Below are positions 13,201 through 28,200 of a stretch of 64,000 nt of DNA, one piece after another. Position numbers and translations under genes: made by a program. The DNA lies in contig JAGYXB010000440.1 of the NCBI GenBank assembly GCA_022495005.1, positions 1,984,001-2,048,000 on the forward strand, in the 5' to 3' direction. Under the pieces are notes generated by a model. It was given only the letters and a program-made list of their open reading frames with translations, made no database searches and was not told where the DNA came from. The DNA comes from Rhyacophila brunnea. Lineage: Eukaryota > Arthropoda > Insecta > Trichoptera > Rhyacophilidae. How positions within the stretch are numbered: position 1 is the first letter of the stretch; every line of letters begins with the position of its first letter.

Positions 13201-16200
13201 CATAATATGTCATGCAAGTTGTAACTTTTTTGATCCATGCATGCAGTCTTGCAACTTGCACGCTAATACATGTTTACATTTGCATTTTATTGTTATGGTC
13301 GCGATAATACATACTGCCACCAGTAAATCCATGGACATGCAAACGGGCTATTATACCCCGTTTACACGTGCATGGATTTACTGTTGACAATAAGAAAACG
13401 TATTGATACACATGTATTAACCTGCAGTTGGCAACATAGACTAATATACTATATACTAGTTGGCAAGATTACATGGATGAATCAAAAAAGTTTGGAAGCT
13501 TCTGAATTTTCATGGAACAGTAGGGATTTTTTCGATCTGCGCCTGCGCAGTAGAACGATAGTGGCGAATCTGCCAGCAAAAAAACCAACTATGAACAAAT
13601 TTTCAGGTTAACCGATTTTCACTACCTGTGAAATAGTACGAAACAGTACCATAAAATGACAACATCTCATCTCGCCCACTCTTAAAGAATGAATTGGAGA
13701 GACAATCAGTACTTTTATGTATAAACAGTTATTGTCATGATAGTTTAATAATTACAAGATAAAAAGAACTTTTTAAATACAATGTTTTTATATTTTCTGT
13801 TGAATCATATAAACGATTAAAAAAATTTGTACTTCATAAAAATAATACTGAAATGTCATTTTGACATGTCATATTGATTTCCATAGTAACGCACGTATAT
13901 ATTAATAATTTAGTTGCTAGGACCCCAGACCCCTAGCAACCAATAATGGTGTCGAAATATCTTTTCACACAAAACAGAATTAACTGAAAATGAATTCAAT
14001 TCTACTTAAAGATGGCTAAAAGTATTAAAAAAATTGCATTGGCATCATGTTCCGAAATATTCTAAAAGTTTCAAATGTCTATCTAGTCGGGAAGTTAGTT
14101 AAAAATCGATTGCAAGATTTGTACCAGACAAAGAACCACCGGACAAATAAGAATACGAGCTAAGAAAACGTTGTAAAATACGCACTATTGCTCGCAGTAA
14201 ATCCACGCACGTGTACAGGCGCTATTAGTTTTTAAAGTAAGATTAAATTGTTCTATCTACGTTAAAATATTTGTCAGGAATATAAAAATATAACACATGG
14301 TGGTAATTTCATATATTTGTCTCTGGTTTCAGGACTTCTTCAAAAAAACTATTTTGCAATTGATTCGAGGTATATCCAGGTAAATGCAAACGCTATAACA
14401 TTATATAATTTAAATTTACAAATAACCATGATGATGTTATTCTAATGCCATCTAGAAATCAGATGCTGCTATCAGAGCAAAACAAATGAATTTTAAGAAT
14501 ATGCTATATTTTCGTTACCATGGTTACAAATAAAATGAGAAATTGCTGCCCGCATTGCTGGCGCCGCCCAGTATGACCAGTGGACTCTGGGCTATTTTGT
14601 GCAAGTTGTTGTATTATTTGCCAAACTGACACCCACTCCGCCACGCTCTGTGCTCAACACAATCTGTTAACTAGGTGCGTAGGTATTCCTAGTTTACTGT
14701 AGGTTAAATAACACATTGATATATAATTATAGGGTCAAGCTCATGTCGCTTTGCATTGCATTGGGCTATTTCAAATCAGTATCAAAATCAGGCATTACTA
14801 ATTTCACTATTCTAATATAAATCATAAAATAATATAAAGGTTATATTAATTTTAGGCATAATGAAGTATTAGCATTACATGTTGTAAAAGCAGGAGGACT
14901 CAACAAATTGAATAGTGGGCTTGAACATTTTGATATGCAGGTATGTAACTGACAAATTTTCTGACATTTAATCTTTTTATATGCCAACAAACATAAAATA
15001 TTCTACGGTGTTATAGTACCTAATTAAAAAAAACTATAGGAATAATTCTTTTTAAATTCAGATAAAAGAAAATTCAGCTTGCGCGTTCGGATTTATCGGA
15101 AGACATAGTGAAGATTTGGCCGAAGTGGTAGTAGGGAGCGGCGCTTTACCAAAGTTTCTGATGTGTCTGAGGCAGCCCGATATAAATCTTAAACAGGTTA
15201 CAAAATTAATTACTCATAACAGTAATCAATGTATCGTCACTGTTCTGGCAGAAGACACTAATTCGCAAAAATGACATATTGAGTTAGTTATACCAAAATA
15301 TTCCTTATTTCAAACTTTACCATCTGGAAACCTTCTTAATAAATAAACAGTCTTTATTATAAAGTCATCCTTTTTATAATTACTTAATAAACTCAAATGA
15401 TAGACCATTTCAAACATTTTAACAACTTCAAAGTCAAATTACTCAAAACTAGTATTCTCCAGTTAGTGTGTTCTGCCAGAACAGAGACGGTATGTGATTT
15501 AGAAGCCCAGGAATATTAATTCGAATTATTTGATAACACCATGCTCAATAACAATTGAGCACTAGTTGCACTATGGTGCAGGAGGAAGACAATGGTGTTA
15601 AAATTTTAAATGGATATGAATTGAACAGATGTTATTAGGTCTGACTTTTTAGAATTTTAGATACAGACCTACGAACTTATCTGAAGAATGGGATGGGGAA
15701 GCCACTGTCGAAGACTACCCAATCAAGACTCGTAACTGGACAATTTGAATGAGATTTTCAAAATGGCGTCCTATGGTAATTCATAGCTCCATTTTTGGCC
15801 ATTCTACAGATAAGTTTGTTGGTCTGTAGTTATTATTTTTCAGTAGGTTTCTGTTTTATCGTTCCAGTTGACAAATAATTTAATACTGCCATCTCATAAT
15901 GTAAATCTAAACTATACAAATGGCAAAATGTCAATTGCAGACATGCAAACTTATCTGTAGAATGGCCAAAAATGGAACTACGAACTACCATAGGACGCCA
16001 TTTTGAAAATTTCTTTCGAATGTCAGATTTTGTCCAGTTACGAGTCTTGATTGGATAGTTTTCGACAATGGCTCCCCCATCCCATTCTTCAGATAAGTTT
16101 GTAGATCTGTACATATTCGTTATACAGATGTCGCTACAAATACAGTGGGTCCGATAGCCTCTCTATTTATCAGTCCAAACTGTTTGATTTTATTTTAATA

Positions 16201-19200
16201 GTCAGGGATAGTTTTTTGTGTGTTTAGATTATCATTGGTGTCTTTGAAGATTTGGCCCAATTTCAAGCTGAGGCCATCGTGGATGCAGAAGTGTTGCCCT
16301 ACCTTGTGTCAGCTGCAGAAACAGGCGAAGCAAAGGTCAAGGTAAGTTAGTATTTATGCAAGATTGGATTCATTGCAGTGGAGACTTGTTGGGAGCTATG
16401 AGGTACTTTTTTGCATAGTCTAATGAATAGGACAAAATATGAATATTTTTAAAGATATATGTCTAAGGCTGAGTAATTGGGTCTGTAGTATAGTGGTAAG
16501 AGACCTTGCCCGGCAACCGAAAAACTTATATTCAATTCACTCACTCCAAGATTAGTTCGAGAATTTTTCTTATAGGTAGGTGTGTATAGTAAAATCGTGC
16601 GTGCAGGCTCATTCCATAGCCCTTACTAGCAGACTAGCGACAATTTATTGTTATGACGCATAACATTATTATATGTAATTATTCCATCTATACTACTGTA
16701 CAGATGGAATAATAAGAAAATAGCTTACTAGCAATTTTTAACTTTAAATTTGTAATTCTTTAAAACGTTCCATTAGATTGATATTATTTTGACAGCCCTG
16801 TATTCCTACGGCCGGCATCAGGTTACGTCGCATACATGTTATGTTTGAAGATAATAATACTAATAATAATAATGATTATTCATTCGACTGAGAATTGTCA
16901 TTAATAATTATTGCGTTTCTTAAAATAAATCCCCGATGGTTAGAGGTTTTTGAGGTTAGACTGAATTAAAATGACGTCCTTTCAACGCTGAGGTTAATTT
17001 CTGACTGAACTATGAATGACCTTGTCCTGTTCAGCTCAGTCTTAACTCTAAACTGATTTGAGATAATTCTGTAAAAATATGTCTGTGTTCATTTTGTAGG
17101 TTAGATATTTCAAAGTATGTACCTATCAAGCAAAGAAATTCAGTAATAATAATCCCAACAAATGCACAGCCCCTTTTCAAAGCAGGTACCTGGAAAAGGT
17201 CTGGTTGTCTATTTCTGTACCTACAAGCCAGGTACATAGGGTGTGAAGGCTGTCTTTGTGTCATTTTTCAGTGATAGAATTGTGAATTATGTATTGTGTA
17301 TTATTATTACCTACTTCAATTTTCGGAGGCTACCCCAGCCCCTAGAAGATTCATTCGGTTTTGGTCTCTCGGGGCGTCGGCCGCGCCGCTGGCATCCCCG
17401 CCAATTTAGATTTGTTTATTTTTTTAAATATTTTTGTCAAATATTTTCTACGCTGTAACTTTACTGTAAATGAATTCCGAACAATAAAACGCCCTGTTTT
17501 CGCCTGTAATTCGGCGTTGTCAATTAATAAGCTTGTCCCCGAAAGAAGAAGCCAGCAGACGATCACCGTGACCTTACATCATCAGGGGGGGTCCAGCACT
17601 ACTCCTACGCCCCCCCTCCTTTCGGAGGTGACAGTATGCATTATTCATTAAATTCCCTGGTGACATTTACACTAGAAGAACCGACTATAGAAATATTATA
17701 TACCTATTCGTAAGTAAATTAAAAGTAATTAAAGTCGAATTTCCAGAAATCGGCTCTCGGAGCATTGGAAGTAATATGTGGCCGTTCAGAACGATTGGCG
17801 AAAGCAGCTGTCGAAGCAGGTGCTCTTCGTGTTGCATTACTTACCTCGTTTCCTGCCTCAGCTCGACTTTTACGAAACGTTGTAAAGCAATCACTCGAGG
17901 TTAGTATGGTCATCCATATGTGATCCCCTACTAACTGCTAACTACACCACATTTTTGAAACACCTCTCACTCAACAAAATATGATTTATTATCTGAAAAA
18001 ATATTTTTGTAATTGGGTTTCTAAATTGGCACATGACCCAACGATCATCTGGCGGGCTCATTGCAGAAGCTATTCTCTACAGAAAATGAAGCGGAGTGAA
18101 TAGTTGAATGAATGCGAATACAGCTTTACGTATATCGAAAAGTGTTCAGTTTAGCTGATATTGATCATTGCTCAGTGTAAAAAGAAGTGATGGTTTACTG
18201 TGTAAGTTGTGACCAGAAATGTTAGATCTGATATTGGATTTTGTCAGAAAAGCCAGAAGCCATAACATTTTTAAGCATAGCCCGTCATCCCTATGAATAT
18301 TGTCATAGGTAGTTCCAGTTTATGTCGATTTGTCTTTTACCAAGTGCTAAAAATACCTCTTGTTCCTGCCCAGTATGTTACTCTCTAAATCAAATTTGTA
18401 GCCTGTATCGATAGAGTGTGAAAAAAATCACGGGAGTCTTCAACAAAACAATTTTTAAGGATGGCCTCTGAATTGTTCCCGAAATGTCAAGGAGAGTGTA
18501 GAATGTAGAACATTTATTTTGATGAAAGTCAAAAAACCGAAAAAAAAAACAATAAATATAATCTGATTTGTTCACATAATAATGATCCACAGTTGGCCCA
18601 GTTGGCGGTAGATGCTGGCGCTTGCGGCATGCTGACGCAGTTTCTAAACGGAACGATAGAAGAGCACGAGACCGCTCCTCAAGCCTTCTTCTATCCTCAG
18701 GTGCATTCGTCGACGGCAATAGCCCCAGCGGCAGCAGCCCACGGCTATATAGCCGCGCAATCCGATCAACTGGCATTGGCAGTCATCGCATCCAAGGCAT
18801 GTACACAATTATAGCATCTGTAACACAATTCGGAAGCGCCATAAAACTGAATAAAACCGGTTGTCGAATATCGAATGGCTACGAAGGGGACAAAATGTAA
18901 TAGACACAACAATGTCCTTCAACAATGTTATTGTACAAATTTTAAATGCTTTGACAGAAATAAGCAATGACGTTCATTGCTGATAACTGGATTTCTCGGG
19001 TTTTTAAAATACTCTTTCTTTTAAAGTTGGTAAGAATCCCTGTTATCTAAGATATTCACCATATAGCGAAATTTCTAAACACATTTAATACCAGAAATTT
19101 TCAATAGATGCCCTAATAGTGTAAAAACAATATTACCAAGTACCTGTTCTAATACGAGAATTTCTCATGTTTGGGCAACAATGGGTTAAAGGTTAAACCT

Positions 19201-22200
19201 TTTATTACTCTATTACTAATTAAGTTTCAAGTCGTAGCTTCTGCTAAAACTGCTTGCGAAATACAGTTGGGAATCACTGGATAAGTGGATAAGCCAACTT
19301 ATGTAAGTAAGTAATAGTATGCATAGAGCTCTTATTTTAATAATATTTAAATGATTTTAGGCGGTACCTCCCTTGGTAAACGTATTATCTGACGCCGTGG
19401 AAAGAAAAAATACAAACCAATTTGAGATGCAAGAGGCCGATCTGTGGGGCCAGGTTGGGGCGTGTGCTTGGGCTTTGGGGCACATCGCCCGTCACTCGCC
19501 GCATCACAGTGAGGCGGTTGCAGCAGCCGGAGCCTTTCCCATTCTTCTGCAGGTGCTCTAAACATATTTCTTCATTTACGGCACAGAGATGTCAACTTAC
19601 CCTAATGCAGGGTTGGCGAACCTTTTTATGTACGCGTGCCAAAATTTCCCAAATATTATTTTTTGACTGTCTGACGTGCTGAGCAGTTTTTCATGGAGGA
19701 AAAAATGTTTTTAAAAATCCTATCAAAAAAATGATGATGTTCTAGATACGACTTACAGAAAATAGCACCCATAACTTTATCACTTTTTTCAATTACGCCA
19801 TACATTTCGGTCCACCAATTTTGAAACTGTCTGCCAGAATTACCAGCTTCACCAAGTTTTTGTTTCATTTGTCATCTTTTGTGGATGGAAATGAAATTGT
19901 TTATTAATGTATTTATTAGTTTGGTTCTTTACGTACAAAATATTGATACCAGAATTGTTCCAATAAGATGAGGCATTCTCCCGCTGCAGTGGTCTCAAGT
20001 ATTGTAAATCGATCAAAATTAGAGGTATGCGTGTCATGCAAAATCATCTTGCATGCCATAGGTTCGCCATTACTGCTCTAATGGATACTTATCGATTTTC
20101 GATACAAAAAAATAATAAAATGACGTCTACAGATATTTTGAATTATAGCTTTACGAGAGTACAAATTGCAGCGATGAGATGAAAAAGCGTATTTTGTGTG
20201 CGCTGCAACAGGCCATCAAATGCTGTCTGCACCGACCTGCTCTGGAACCCTTACTGCACTCGGCTTCCTCACCAATACTGGAATGTGTCCTGGCGCAGTA
20301 TGCTAAAGTAAATAATATGTGTTATGTATTTCCAGTGTTCAGTGCAATACAATATTATATCTAACTCTCATTTAACAGAGAATTTCGTTCCTGTTGTTTG
20401 TAAATCAATATTCTGAATATTGAAACCTGTCTGATTCGCTGTTATCTCGCATTTTTTTTTTGCATAATTATTGTTGTATTAAAAAAAGCTAATCAATTTT
20501 TTATTCTGTTTGAATTTGTAGAATTATTTCCGATATAGCGAAATTCTGTATATCAAACATCCGCAAAGCGAGAGTTAAGTGTAATTTATTTTTTAATAAT
20601 TAACACTATCAATTATTGTGGTGGAAATTGATTATAAATTAAAAGTGTGTCCGGTGCTAATTTTACTATTGCCTTCAATGCATACGATCTACTCAGCAAC
20701 ATTTTTTCTCACAATAAGCAGCTTAACCGTTGTCTAGAACAATTTGGCACCGCCATCTGAATGCCATCTAACTAGACAACGGCCATCTAAGTGCCACTAG
20801 AGACTAATGAAATGTGAGAATAAATAAACAAACGTTATGGTTTGGAACGGCGAGTAGACAAGCAAGGTCTAATACAGAGTAAAATAAATTAAATTGCCAT
20901 GTACAATCAACCTATCTCTATTATCTCTAATTACCTAAGTTACAATTATGGACCCAATAATTTCATGGTATTTAAAAGTATTGCTAATTTCTCACGCGAT
21001 AATTTCATTACTTTTGGATGCTTTACTGGATGGATTACTTTAATTTGAGCTATCTATGGCCGAAATCTTTACGGTGATAGGCGGCGGCTTGGAGAACTAC
21101 ATCCCCTCCTCTCGTTTTTTAGTACTTACAATACTTCGAAATCAAAAACCATAGACAAGATACAACATGAGCGCCGCCGCCAGGTCTGACGTTAAAGATT
21201 TCGCAGTCTAGGAAGTAATTTCTCTCAAATTAAAATTATTTTTACTAATTAAGGTAAACAATAAATACTTGATAAGGTTTGAGTCTTCACCACTGGTATA
21301 CACAATGTACAGACTGACAATGAACTCATTTCATATTTGTATATCAAACTATTGCAGAGGTTTGAAGATGTGACAAGAGATGAAGACAAGATTAACGGTA
21401 TTCATTGACATTTCATTGCATCTATTCCCAATAATGGTTAGGACTTACTGCAATTTTATTGGCTTTCATTTCTTAATATATTTCTGTCTTGGAACGAAGA
21501 TATTGCCCCAGGACCCAACAGCCAGACGACTGTTTGTGACGACGGGCGCACTGCAAAAAATACAAGAGATACCTACACCGCCAGGGTCTCACCTGCAATA
21601 CATCATTTCAGCAATAAATTTTTGCTTTCCTGAAGATATTGTCAGGTAAATAAATAATTAATTTTATTCATAGACCTGCTAATAATGCTTTATACGGTGA
21701 TCTGATGTTTTATATACTTACAATGAATTATTTAGAATAGTTAGATGAACAATCACAAAAAAATCACAAACCATAGTCTGTGATTCCTACTTTACAGGCG
21801 CCCCTCGACTTTCGTATGTTCTACTTTCATACAATTCACTATTTCATACGTTTCTTAAAGTTTAGATTTTTGTTGATAATGCAAAAACTGCGCGTCCATG
21901 CAGTCGTAATTTTTAAAAACATAGCATGTTATAGAACTCTTTATCAAAAAAAGAAATAAAAAGGTGATATTCAACTATCTCTTGACAAGTTTATAAAGAA
22001 AATATGAGAATGATTGCTAATACGCCTCGTTAACTTTATTATACCCATTGATAAATAAAATTTTAAAGTACATTTTTCGATGTTTTTTATTACATTACTT
22101 TACTTTTGTACATTCAACATTCGTACTCATTTTCAGAAACCAATTACATACGAAAGTCGAGGGCCGCCTGTATAACGAAACATTAAAACACGGAGTCAAC

Positions 22201-25200
22201 TTGTTTATCATCATCATCATCAGCCTGAATCTATCCACTGCTGGATGAAGTCCTCTTCAAGCTGCTTCCACTTCTCTCGGTCCTGTGCATTGTGTTGCCA
22301 CATACTTCCGCAGAACTTTATCATTTCATCGATCTAGCGGCCTCTAGGTCTACCTTGCGGATGTTTTGTACTTCTTGGATACCACTGGATGACTAGATTT
22401 GTCCAACGATTGTCTCTTCTTCGAGCTATGTGTCCAGCCCATCTCCATTTAAGGCTTTTAACACGTTGATCGCCATGGGGGTCACCGGTGACCGGCATTG
22501 GATTACGTTAAGAGGGCCATGGGGGTCACCGGTGACTGGCAAAGAAGACCTGCCTTAGAGTTGTTCTACAGAGCCGGCGGGCACGCGCGCACTTCTATTT
22601 TTCGATACGCGGTGACCGGCATGGCCCTTCTGTATATTACTGCCACTTGGCCTGAAAATATGTATTTCCAGTTTATGTGTATCCAGGTATTATACTACCC
22701 AATTTGAAAACTTTTATTCCGTATTTGTGCCTTTTCTGTTTTATTATACTATCTAAATCTAAATATAATTCGACCGCGAAATGGCACCATGCCCTCGTCA
22801 AACACATATGGACAGGTGACCACGTTGTGCTACTCTAAGTTTCTGGATCTCTCTTTTACTTAGGGTCCATGTTTCACACACATATGTGATCACGGGAAGC
22901 ACACACTGGTTGAACACTTTGAGCTTTAGGCATAGTGGAAGGTCACTTTTGAAGATATTATTCAGGCGGCCAAAAGCACTCCAGCCTAGCTTTACTATGC
23001 GAACAACTTGTTTATACAGAATATAAACGTTTCTATGGATTAATTCAATCAACATTAAGTACATTGTAGAATTGCCATCAAATGTTGTAATACAAATAAT
23101 TCATATACCTCTATCTACAGTGCGAAATCTTTACAGTGATAGGCGGCAGCTTGGAGAACTACATCCCCTCCTCTCGCGCTTCAGTACTTTCAATACTTCG
23201 AAATCGAAAACCTTAGACAAGATACAACACGAGCGCTGCCGCCAGGTCTCACGTTAAAGATTTCGCAGTCTAGTTATAGGGTTAACCTCTCTGGTTGGAT
23301 CAATGGCATAGAACCAAAACTCAATGCTTACGGGACGCACAAATTTGTGTTTTTGCTAATCACTTTTCAAATGCAAATAACACGTTAATTACAAAATCAA
23401 TTAAAAGTGCCCGTAGCCATTGTACGCTAAGGACCAACAGGCAATTTTCACAAAATGTCTCTCCACACCTTCACAATGTGGAGGTTCAATCATGGAGCGG
23501 AAATGGCGATTTTCTTAAATACATAAATAGATTTTGTGCAATGGATCTTAATTATTAAAAACTCTCTCAAAGGACTACGGAAGACGTCATCAGCGGTGTT
23601 GCCATTCATGAAACGTTTTTTTCACATGTCACTTTATTTGGTCACATTCCATTTATCCTAATTGTCTTCCAAGTTCATTAGGCAGATCCATAATATTATT
23701 GGTCTTTTTAAGGTACTATTCTCCCGGACATCCAGACTATTTGCTGCAGCAAGTTGAGAATTATACTCCTCAGGTATTTCATTTTCAAACATTAATTTTA
23801 TGTGATGTTAAAAGATTTTTATAAATTGCATCGAGTTTATATAATTTATAACTTATTTCTCTATCAGCTTTCATTTCAACTATTTTAAATGTTGATTTGA
23901 AAATGCAATACTCCTGTATTGTGTGTATTTTGATAAGATAGATTTATTTGTTTTCCTTAATGCCATGCATGACATTTTTTGAGAATATACAACTAATTGC
24001 ATTAGATGCGTGACATTTTTGGTAACTTATCCATTCAAAATATTGATTTCTACAAAAATACCAGATAGGACATATTGTTAGAATGCTTGTAATATAATAT
24101 TTAATATTCTCTTCATCATTATAAAAATATTATTTATGTACATATTCAATTAAGAGAGAAAGTAATAAAGGCCTTACCACGATGGCCGCGCGGATTAAGC
24201 GACAGCCTATAAAGTCATGGGTCTCAGGTTCGAATCCTGGGTCTGGCAAGTACACATATTATTTTTCAATTTGTGTATGAGTCAGAGTATGGACCTAATA
24301 GGTTGAGCAAGTGGCTGATATCCATTTCTCGTAAAAACAAAATCTGTTAATACAAACCTCTACTCTGTGGAGGCCCATATGATCTTTTTAGTATCGGACG
24401 GGTCAAATAAAAAAATACCAGCATAATCCGATTAAAGTATTTTACAGACGACAAATTTTAATTACAGTAGTGTGGTATTAACAGAGTATGATGCCGCATT
24501 GCGTGGTTTAAGAACCTCTGTGATTGGCACGAGTACAGCTCTACCAAAGTATTCTAAATATCAGACGATAAAGCAGAAGAGATTACTCTGATTTAGGCGA
24601 CCTTCGATAGGGGATGACACGAGAAGAAGTGGTAGTGAAACAATCACAGAAACATCAGAAATCTACATAGCTGTATTACTACTGCTAACACAATACCCTT
24701 GTAGCAGTTTGTTTTAGGATTTATAATAATAATGATATCTGGGAATAAATATACCGCCAATACGTTTGGGAAAGAGTGGTGGCGTTACGTTAATTCTCTA
24801 AACCAGAGGCTTCCTTCATCGACATTTTGCAGTCTAATGCACTGATACATACAACATCGATTTGTAGATAATGCAGGAAATTCCACAACATTGTGTTAAA
24901 CATACATAATTTGAAAACATTTCATGCATATACCCACTAGAAAACGCAATTTGATAAGCATTTCATGTCTTCTTCTTCTTCTTTGGCCATATCCGCCCCT
25001 TAGCTGGAGCATATGGACACCACGCGGCGCCTCCAAGAATCCCTGTCGCTCGCCAGTCTTCTTGCTTCGTTCCAGGTCAAACCAGCATCCCGTAGCTCCG
25101 CCGTATACACTCTGTAGATTGTATTTAGCGGCCTTCCAGGACGCCGGAATCCGGTCGGCTTGAAGAACAGGCAAGCCAGGTTAAAGTTGTCTTCTGGCAT

Positions 25201-28200
25201 CCGCAGCACGTGGCCGAGCCAGGTCCAACGTCGCCTCTTCACTTTCAGCGTGTTGAGAGGCTGCTTGGTGCGTTCTCTTATCTCCTCGTTGCTCCTAAAG
25301 TCATACCACCGCACACCCAGTATTCGTCGCAAACATCTGTTTTCGAAGCTCAGTATACTGTTGCTCTGAGCCTTTGTAAGGTGCCATGATTCGCTACCGT
25401 AAAGCAGCACTGTCAGAATGCAAGCGTCGAATAGGCGGCATTTGGTTTTCACCTAGTACAATCGTGAGTCCCAGACATTTCGCATCGAGTTGAATGTTGC
25501 TCCAGCCTTTCCCATTCGGATAGCGAGCTCTTTCTGCAAAATGCCATCTCCCGCGATGTGTACCCCCAGGTACTTGAAGCTGTCGACGCTCTCGATGTTT
25601 TGTCCGTCGCTAATCAGAGGGAAATCTGGATCAGGACATGTGCTATTGCACAAGACGTTTGTTTTCTTCGCGTTGATTTTCAAACCAACGCGAGAGGAGT
25701 TGTTATGCAACCTGTCGATTGTCTCTTGAATGCCCTCGATTGAGTTGTTGAATAGGACAGCATCATCGGCGTATTCCAGGTATCATAGCTTCACCGTGGG
25801 GGTAACAGGTATGCCTCAGTCGGGTGGTATTGACTTCCGTAGTATGAAGTCAAAGAGAATGATAAAGAGAAACGGTGCAAGGACACAACCCTGTCTGACT
25901 CCGGTCGTGACCCCGAACCATTCCGTGACAGTGTCTCCAATTCTGACACACCATTCGCTATTCTCGTGCAGGCTTTTGATTATTCAATTCAATTTATTTA
26001 TTTTTACATATTGTGGACATTACAAATTATAAGTTTAAGACGTTCACAACATGACATAAAAAAAGAGATAGATAGTATGTTATTAAACAGTAGAAATATG
26101 TACATACAAAAATATTAATTATATAGGAACATGGAAATACACCGGATGAGTTAAGCAGACCATATTTTAAAAATTTATAAAATAACGTCCACCTATACTC
26201 ATCCTCACGTAGGTGGAATATATCAACACCCGAAGCAATTTCGTTGAACATAGTTATCGCCCTCCCAATTGGCATTACCAGTGGCAGGTTGGTTCTGCAC
26301 CTTGGGAGAATAAACAACTGATGTTCTCTATTTCTAAGATAGTTATCAGGGACACACAGATCAACACTGCCCATAATGGCAGAGTTCTCATTTATACCTC
26401 GTATAAGTCGAAAAAAATACGTAGCTAAATAAAGATTTCTTCTAAATTGCAAACTGCAGTATGTAAAGCATGCCTAAGAGAAAGTCAGTTGGATAAAGCC
26501 ACGGATAGTATCCGTACAACCTCAAATAAAGGAGTCTCAACAATTTCTTCTGTACCCTCTCCACCATAAGGCCATACTTCAACTGATGAGGTGCCCAAAC
26601 AATAGACCCACTCTTAAGTCTGCTTCGAACTAAAGAATTAAATAAAAGTTTTAATACCGTAACATCCGAAAAGACCCGGGAAGTACGCATGACGAAGCCC
26701 AACATTTTAAGCGCCTTGTTACAAATGGTAACTATATGGCTAATAAATGTCAGCCTACTCTCAAACGTAATGCCAAGATCCCTTACAGATGATATTCGTG
26801 ACAAAACTCTGCCATGCATCGAGTATTGGAAAAACAACACTTTTGAGGCTCTGGTAAACGATAAAAGATTGCATTTATCAATATTGAATTCTAGTTTGTT
26901 ACGCCTGCCCCAATCTAATATATTATCTATATCAAGTTGGAGCTGACGACAATCGTCCAAGGTGACAACTTCCAAAAAGAGTTTCAAGTCATCAGCGAAC
27001 AACAAAAACATAGCATTTTTATTACCAATGCTATGTCATTTATAAAAATCGTGAACAGCAACGGCCCTAAGTTTGAGCCCTGAGGGACACCAGAAAATGT
27101 GTAAAAGCTTCAAAAATTGATCAGACAATCCAATAAGTTGGAGTTTTTCTATCAGGACATCATGATCGACTTTGTCAAATGCTTTTGAGAAGTTATTGTA
27201 AGAACAGTCAACCTGGTGGCCTCTATCCAGGGCCGATGACACATAATTGGTAAATACCATCAGGTTAGTTTCCGTTGATCGGCCTGCTCTAAATCCATGC
27301 TGTTCATTTATTATAAATGACTCAATTTTTGGAGAAATCATGTTGTGCATGATCATCTCAAGAACTTTTGCTGGTGCAGAGAGAACAGCTACCGGCCTGT
27401 AATTTTCCACTGATGACTCTGATGGCAATGATCTTGGGAGGGATCCCGTATGCTCCCAGTAACATCCAGAGGGAGGGGCGGTGCGGACTGTCGAAAGCCT
27501 TCTCATAATCCACAAAGCAGCAGGCCATCGGACTGTTCAGCTCATGGCTCTGCTGGAGAAGACATCGAAGGTTGTGGATTTGGTCTGCACACGCTCGACC
27601 AGGTAGAAACCCGGCTTGGTTTTTCCTGAGGACGTGCATTATTGGGTCCCTTATTCTCATCAAAATGATGTTTGCCAAAATCTTTCCCGGAACACTGAGT
27701 AGCGTAATGCCTCGGTAATTGTCGCAGCTTAGAGGGTCACCTTTTTTAAGAAGTGTGATGATTTCACCGTTCACCCAGTCCCTTGGGCAGCGCTCTTCTT
27801 CCCACACCTTTGTCATCAGATGAAACATAGGGTGCAGGATTACGCTCAAGCTGTACTTGAGGAATTCAGGATGAATCCCGTCTCCCCCCGGTGCCTTTCC
27901 GTTCTTGAGCCTTTTCACAACCAATTTTATCTCAGTGTGCGTGGGCGGGCAATCGGAAATGCCGGTCGCTCGGGGAATGTCCAGAAGTAAAGCTTCCGCA
28001 GATATGTCAAAGGGATCCAAAGGGGGTGGGCGGTTCAGCACTCCGCAGAAATGATTTTTCCAAATCTTCTTGACGCATTCTGCGTCAGACTCTATTGCTC
28101 CATTGGGACCACGAATGGCTCCGGGAGTCGGTGGTCCCCTGCCACAGACTTCACGGGTGATTCGGAAGAGGTTCCTTGTGTCATTTCTGCTTGCTGCGTC

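Noticed and set aside
15833..16114. 93-codon minus-strand gene
   Set aside because: It coincides with one arm of the MITE pair and its residues have no recognisable domain.
16490..16560. A tRNA-like sequence
   Set aside because: The B-box is degraded and no acceptor stem is visible; kept only as a SINE fragment.
24181..24250. A tRNA gene with good A and B boxes
   Set aside because: The head continues into a body shared with two other copies and no convincing acceptor-stem pairing was found, so it is a SINE.
25490..26032. Several plus-strand open frames of 60-100 codons
   Set aside because: They are antisense shadows of the LINE reverse transcriptase frames on the minus strand.
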